Shown here: one piece after another, positions 14,553-18,378 of the stretch
How the letters are laid out: each line of letters starts with the position of its first letter
Position numbering within the stretch: position 1 is the stretch's first letter
Origin: Candidatus Cloacimonadota bacterium
Lineage (GTDB): Bacteria > Cloacimonadota > Cloacimonadia > Cloacimonadales > TCS61
Direction of reading: 5' to 3'
Length of the DNA: 18,378 bases
Assembly (NCBI GenBank): GCA_029932755.1
Contig: JAOZPK010000039.1
Span: 1 to 18,378, forward strand
The notes under the pieces: generated by a model
Database searches by the model: none
Seen by the model: the letters and a program-made list of their open reading frames with translations, nothing else
Told to the model about the DNA's origin: nothing
Made by a program: the position numbers and the translations under genes

Positions 14553-15404
14553 ATGAATTCTGAAAACACAAAAATTGCAATTTTTAAAGGTAAGAAAATT
14601 AGGAAAACTATTCATAATAATGAATGGTGGTTTGTGATAGAAGATGTTGTTTCTGTTTTGACTGAATCAATACAACCCAAAGGTTACATAAAGGATATGA
14701 GACGACGTGATGTTGAGCTTGCAAAAGGGTGGGGGCAAATTGCCACCCCCCTTAAAATTGAAACTCAAGGTGGCTTTCAAAATATAAATTGTGCAAATAC
14801 AGAAGGCATTTTTCGCATAATCCAATCTATACCATCACCAAAAGCAGAACCATTCAAACGCTGGCTGGCTAGTGTTGGTTACGAACGAGTTCAAGAGATA
14901 GAAGATCCTGAACTGGCTACAAAAAGAACTCGAGCACTTTATAAGGCAAAGGGTTATCCTGATAGCTGGATAGAGAAACGAATGCGCGGGATTGCAATTC
15001 GGGAAGAACTGACTGATGAATGGAAAGATAGAGGATCAAAAGAGCAGAAAGAATATTCCATTCTTACAGCGGAGATTTCTAAAGCAGCTTTTGGTTTAAC
15101 TCCATCTCAATATAAAGATTTAAAAGGTTTGGAACGGGAGAACTTGCGGGATCATATGAACGATTTGGAATTGATCTTTAATATGCTGGGAGAAGCTTCA
15201 ACCACAGAAATCACTCGGAATCGTGATGCGGAAGGTTTTCCCGAACTAAAGAAAGCTGCCAAAGATGGTGGAAATGTGGCTGGTGTTGCTCGAAAAAAAT
15301 TAGAGAAAGAAAGCAGAAAAAAAGTAGTTTCTAAACAGAATTACCTGAAAAAACCGGAAGATGAAATATTGATCGAAGAGAACAAGGACAAAAACAATGA
15401 ATAA
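14553..15404 (+). CDS. Bro-N domain / DinD-like protein within the R-M-like operon
   Basis: The 283-residue protein begins with a Bro-N domain (about 5-115), including NEWWFVIEDVVSVLTES and CANTEGIFRIIQSIPSPKAEPFKRWLA. This is the module of phage antirepressors and baculovirus BRO proteins, which often bind DNA. The C-terminal half (about 125-265) contains TAEISKAAFGLTPSQYKDLKG and DHMNDLELIFNMLGEASTTEITR, resembling the C-terminal part of the SOS-induced DinD protein (a RecA inhibitor in E. coli). The tail is Lys/Glu-rich. The start is the ATG at 14553, preceded by TTGGAG; a TTG at 14541 would place the ribosome site inside the gene. Its 3' end overlaps the methyltransferase start by eight bases. 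The location, sandwiched between helicase and methyltransferase, suggests a regulatory or damage-sensing part of the system rather than prophage remains (inference). Confidence 0.85.
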   Translation: MNSENTKIAIFKGKKIRKTIHNNEWWFVIEDVVSVLTESIQPKGYIKDMRRRDVELAKGWGQIATPLKIETQGGFQNINCANTEGIFRIIQSIPSPKAEPFKRWLASVGYERVQEIEDPELATKRTRALYKAKGYPDSWIEKRMRGIAIREELTDEWKDRGSKEQKEYSILTAEISKAAFGLTPSQYKDLKGLERENLRDHMNDLELIFNMLGEASTTEITRNRDAEGFPELKKAAKDGGNVAGVARKKLEKESRKKVVSKQNYLKKPEDEILIEENKDKNNE

Positions 15405-18378
15405 AGAAAGCCTGAAAATTGTTTTAATAAACCGCTACAATCGCAATAATTGGCAAGATGTGATCAGAGATATTTTTCCAAATGTAACTTTCTTTTCCGA
15501 ACCATTTATTATTCCTGTTACCAAAGAAAGATTGAAAGATAGAATTGCAGATTTTGTGCAATTGGGAAATGTTCGCCTGAATGATGGGAAAAATATCAAG
15601 ATATTTGAATTGCAATTAACCGATAAAATAAATCTTACACGCAATCGAGTAGAAATGCGGAATTTAATCGCAGAATATATCGATATGATGGATAACCACG
15701 GTGTGCTGGCTATTTTTAATTCTATAGATGAAGATTATAGATTCACCTTCACTTCCAAAGAAGCTGAAATTACCGAAGCTGAAGGTTTCGTTACAAAAGA
15801 AACAGATGCAAAAAGATACACTTATCTGTTGGGACCGAACGAGTCTTGCAGAACGGCTGTCGATCAATTATCCGAATTTTCTAACATAAAAAATTCTGCC
15901 AAGATCGAAGATGTGATAAAAGCATTTTCGGTGGAAAAACTCTCTAAACTTTTCTTTAATGAATATAAAGAGCAATATGAAAAATTTGTCTGCTACATTA
16001 CGGGTAAACGCTTTGTGAAGAAAGGCGGAAAATGGACTGAAAAAGAAATTCACGAACCAAATAAAATTTTGGAAACAGTTTTTCATAATGATGAAAAGGA
16101 AACTCGCGATTTTATTAAGAAGACTTTAGGTCGAATTGTTTTCCTGCATTTCTTGCAGAAAAAAGGTTGGCTGGGATGTCCTGCAAATTCCAATAAATGG
16201 GGAAACGGTGATAAACACTTTCTTCATAATTATTATTACAATTGTTCCGACAAAGAACACTTTTACAGCAAATATTTAGTTCCGCTCTTCTTTGATTGTT
16301 TAAACAAAGAACGACCTAATGATGTTTTTGAAAAAACAGGTTCTCGCATACCATATTTGAATGGTGGTCTTTTTGAAAACAAAATTTTAAAACAAAAACA
16401 AATAAATTTCCCTCAAACTTATTGGGACGGGCTTTTTGAATTCTTTGCTCAATTCAATTTTACTATCGATGAAAACGACCCTTTTGAACAGGAAGTGGGA
16501 ATCGATCCGGAAATGCTGGGACACATCTTTGAAAACCTGTTGGAAGATAACAAAGATAAAGGCGCATTCTACACTCCCAAACCAATTGTGGAATATATGT
16601 GCAAAGAATCACTTATCCAATATCTCAAAACACATCTTTTCACCGATAATTCCCCTCTTCAGTCTTCGCGATGCTACGCCCAGACAAGTGAGAGGGGTGG
16701 TAGCGAAGCTGACGGGGTGTGTGATCTCCCTTTGGAAGGGGGAACAAAAGGGGGTTTGACAGAAGCAGATACAAAGCAATCTGTATCCTTCGACTCCGCT
16801 CAGGATGACAGGAATAATTCAAAGATAAAAGCTCTCGAAAATTTCATTCGCAACCACGATTACGGTGACCCTGAAAGCAGTGAGAACTATATAAAAAACA
16901 ATGCAAGACAAATTGAACAACTTCTCGACGATGTAAAGATCTGCGATCCGGCAATCGGCTCAGGTGCTTTCCCGATGGGATTACTGCAGGAAATATTCTG
17001 GGCAAAAATGACACTTGATTGGACACTGAATCCGGCAGAAGTAAAAAAGCAGATTATCCAAAATTCCATTTATGGGGTGGATATAGACAGTGGAGCAATT
17101 GATATTGCCAGACTTCGCTTCTGGCTCTCCCTGATAGTTGATGCAGAAAAACCGGAACCACTGCCAAACCTCGATTATAAAATTATGCAGGGAAATTCTC
17201 TTTTGGAAAGCTTTGAGGGAATTGATCTGAGTAAAGTTATGGAAGATAAACTCACTGTTAAAACCGTGATTGATGGTCAGCAGGATTTACTCGATTTTGC
17301 CAATAATGATCCTCAAAACCAAATTGTTTTTTCTGATGACCGTAAACAAAAAGTGCAGGATTTGAAAGATAGATATTTCTCTGAAAGTGATATTGAAACT
17401 AAAAAAGATATTCATAAACAAATTGATGAAATTGTTCTGGAGCATATTGAAAGCTGCTTGGAAGTTCATAAAGATAATTTACAGTTAAAAATATCAATTT
17501 TAAAAAAAGAACTAAAAGGTAGAATTAAAGGAAAAGATCAGGCTACAATTGATTACGTTTGGAACATGACAAAAAAAGGTAAACAATTGAAGCAATGGAA
17601 ACTTGAAATTTCAGAAGTTGATGCTAAATTTACTAAGCTAGAACACCTGCAATACAGCACCGACCGCCCTTTCTTCCTCTGGCATTTATATTTTTCAGAA
17701 ATATTCAATCCCCCTAAAAAGGGGGAAAGTTCCGCTTCTGCGGAACAGGGGGTTAATGGTGGTTTCGATATTGTGATTGGAAATCCGCCTTATGTTCAAT
17801 TTCAGAAAATCAAAATAAATTTCAGAAATGTTCTAAGAAAACATAAATATTATGAGAGCCAAAGTGATATTTGGTATTTTTTTGTATATCATGCAAAACA
17901 AATATTAAAAAATAAAGGTACTCTTTGTTATATTACATCAAATTATTTCTTAACTGCGACACATGCAAAAACATTAAGATTATTTTTAGGTAATCAAATG
18001 ATAATTATGAAAATTATTGATTTTGCTGATTCAAAAATTTTTAAATCAGCAGGTATTCATTCATCAATAATACTATCTCTTAATGAATCAAAGAAAGGTT
18101 TATTAAATTTTGAATACTTTAAGCCAATTAATAAAATTAAATTTCGTAAGATTGAAGAAATGGAAAGAAATTTTGTTAATATAAAAGAAAACTCTAGCAA
18201 TTGGATTTTAGTAAATTCTTTTGATAATAATATTATTCAGAAAGTTACAAAATTTGAAAAATTAGCAAACATTTGCGTTATAGGAACAGGTATAAAAAGC
18301 GGTTTTGATAAAGCATTTGTAATTTCTTCTGATATTGTTGCCAATGAGAAAATTGATTTTTCAATATTAAAAAAGTGG
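15397..18378 (+). CDS. Eco57I-class (type IIG-like) adenine-N6 DNA methyltransferase, 3' end cut by window
   Basis: 994 codons with no stop before the window edge. The N-terminal region (1-170) resembles the nuclease-type domain of type IIG enzymes: KIFELQLTDKINLTRNR has the place of a PD-(D/E)xK catalytic strand, but with Glu-x-Gln instead of Glu-x-Lys. A helical domain (about 200-380) contains GRIVFLHFLQKKGWL. GAFYTPKPIVEYM, then motif I DPAIGSGAF (517-525, SAM binding) and catalytic NPPY (796-799) follow. Near the edge GTGIKSGFDKAFVI starts the TaqI-like target-recognition region. Two stretches of repeat-like DNA interrupt it in frame: residues about 418-474, and about 773-788 just before IVIGNPPY. 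ATG overlaps the Bro-N stop, so expression is coupled. It probably methylates the host sites that the system protects. Confidence 0.88.
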   Translation, partial: MNKESLKIVLINRYNRNNWQDVIRDIFPNVTFFSEPFIIPVTKERLKDRIADFVQLGNVRLNDGKNIKIFELQLTDKINLTRNRVEMRNLIAEYIDMMDNHGVLAIFNSIDEDYRFTFTSKEAEITEAEGFVTKETDAKRYTYLLGPNESCRTAVDQLSEFSNIKNSAKIEDVIKAFSVEKLSKLFFNEYKEQYEKFVCYITGKRFVKKGGKWTEKEIHEPNKILETVFHNDEKETRDFIKKTLGRIVFLHFLQKKGWLGCPANSNKWGNGDKHFLHNYYYNCSDKEHFYSKYLVPLFFDCLNKERPNDVFEKTGSRIPYLNGGLFENKILKQKQINFPQTYWDGLFEFFAQFNFTIDENDPFEQEVGIDPEMLGHIFENLLEDNKDKGAFYTPKPIVEYMCKESLIQYLKTHLFTDNSPLQSSRCYAQTSERGGSEADGVCDLPLEGGTKGGLTEADTKQSVSFDSAQDDRNNSKIKALENFIRNHDYGDPESSENYIKNNARQIEQLLDDVKICDPAIGSGAFPMGLLQEIFWAKMTLDWTLNPAEVKKQIIQNSIYGVDIDSGAIDIARLRFWLSLIVDAEKPEPLPNLDYKIMQGNSLLESFEGIDLSKVMEDKLTVKTVIDGQQDLLDFANNDPQNQIVFSDDRKQKVQDLKDRYFSESDIETKKDIHKQIDEIVLEHIESCLEVHKDNLQLKISILKKELKGRIKGKDQATIDYVWNMTKKGKQLKQWKLEISEVDAKFTKLEHLQYSTDRPFFLWHLYFSEIFNPPKKGESSASAEQGVNGGFDIVIGNPPYVQFQKIKINFRNVLRKHKYYESQSDIWYFFVYHAKQILKNKGTLCYITSNYFLTATHAKTLRLFLGNQMIIMKIIDFADSKIFKSAGIHSSIILSLNESKKGLLNFEYFKPINKIKFRKIEEMERNFVNIKENSSNWILVNSFDNNIIQKVTKFEKLANICVIGTGIKSGFDKAFVISSDIVANEKIDFSILKKW
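16650..16758. repeat. In-frame palindromic repeat inside the methyltransferase gene, block A
   Basis: GC-richer than its surroundings and full of inverted repeats: CCCCTCT (16652-16658) with AGAGGGG (16691-16697), and CTCCCTT with AAGGGGG near 16726-16743. It shares GTCTTC, CTACGCC and CAAG plus AGGGG, in the same order and nearly the same spacing, with the intergenic repeat at 1876-1949. The methyltransferase frame stays open, adding a peptide that begins SPLQSSRCYAQTSERGGSEA and has no relation to the enzyme fold. Confidence 0.75.
16759..16812. repeat. In-frame repeat inside the methyltransferase gene, block B
   Basis: Directly follows block A. A perfect GATACA (16768-16773) / TGTATC (16782-16787) hairpin is followed by TTCGACTCCGCTCAGGATGA, which translates as SFDSAQDD. 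On the opposite strand the same DNA reads SCHPERSRRIQ. I recognise these peptides from unrelated annotated proteins as repeat-derived. The enzyme-like sequence resumes at about residue 475. Confidence 0.65.
17710..17752. repeat. In-frame palindromic repeat before the catalytic NPPY motif
   Basis: CCCCC, T, AAAAA, GGGGG, AAA, then the perfect hairpin GTTCCGC (17729-17735), loop TTCT, GCGGAAC (17740-17746), then A and GGGGG (17748-17752). The frame stays open as NPPKKGESSASAEQGVNG, placed between the conserved FFLWHLYFSEIF and GFDIVIGNPPY. A different sequence from blocks A and B but of the same CCCC/GGGG style. Confidence 0.7.

Noticed and set aside
14728..14752. GGGTGGGGGC...GCCACCCCCC pseudo-palindrome in the Bro-N gene as another inserted repeat
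   Set aside because: The encoded KGWGQIATPLKIETQGG fits the normal family sequence as I remember it, and the arms are not properly complementary, so it is codon usage and not an insertion.
16640..16822. Minus-strand ORF across the methyltransferase insertion (contains SCHPERSRRIQ) as a small gene
   Set aside because: It is the reverse reading of the repeat DNA; such repeat-derived peptides are commonly mis-annotated and no ribosome site is present.
15397..18378. Methyltransferase as a pseudogene because of the repeat insertions
   Set aside because: I translated the frame codon by codon from start to window edge and found no stop or frameshift, and motif I and NPPY are intact; loss of function cannot be claimed from sequence.
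1..18378. CRISPR array, tRNA or rRNA genes
   Set aside because: No regularly spaced direct repeats and no recognisable tRNA or rRNA core sequences were seen on either strand in the gaps between genes.

Overview
The window is AT-rich bacterial DNA with dense genes, good Shine-Dalgarno sites and a Gram-negative character: a lipobox lipoprotein, secreted enzymes and an inner-membrane sodium pump. The combination of a biotin-dependent Na+-pumping methylmalonyl-CoA decarboxylase, a secreted S9D peptidase and dispersed palindromic 'CCCC...GGGG' repeats that stay open inside genes suggests an anaerobic, amino-acid or propionate-metabolising bacterium. Candidatus Cloacimonadota is my best guess, but this is inference; no rRNA or marker gene here settles it.

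Region 1 (1-1720, minus strand) is the head of a heat-shock operon, hrcA-grpE, with grpE running off the left edge. Its promoter lies between two CIRCE-type operators, each with the canonical 9-bp spacer. Region 2 (1868-4347) holds a palindromic repeat and a secreted serine peptidase related to glutamyl endopeptidases. Region 3 (4427-8211, minus strand) is a four-gene sodium-pump operon, mmdA-mmdD-mmdC-mmdB (carboxyltransferase, small membrane subunit, biotin carrier, membrane pump), with overlapping genes and a hairpin terminator. Region 4 (8365-10546) has a membrane-anchored HD-GYP c-di-GMP phosphodiesterase and a convergent small lipoprotein sharing a bidirectional terminator.

Region 5 (10478-11236) is a 759-bp gap. 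It contains a repeat fragment, a pyrimidine-rich tract, a 22-codon ORF with a near-perfect ribosome binding site and its own terminator, and a perfect inverted repeat just ahead of the next operon.

Region 6 (11237 to the right edge, plus strand) looks like a defence or restriction-modification cassette. It comprises a PLD-nuclease/SNF2 helicase of 1098 residues, a Bro-N/DinD-like protein, and an Eco57I-type adenine methyltransferase that overlaps the Bro-N gene and runs off the window. The likely work-sharing is methylation by the last gene, DNA translocation and cleavage by the first, and an unknown, perhaps regulatory or DNA-damage-linked, role for the middle one.

The most unusual signal is that the methyltransferase gene carries palindromic repeat DNA inserted in frame at two places. 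One is between the YTP motif and SAM motif I; the other is directly before the catalytic NPPY motif. One of these repeats shares a spaced core with the intergenic repeat near position 1900. This resembles the protein-coding palindromic elements known from Rickettsia.
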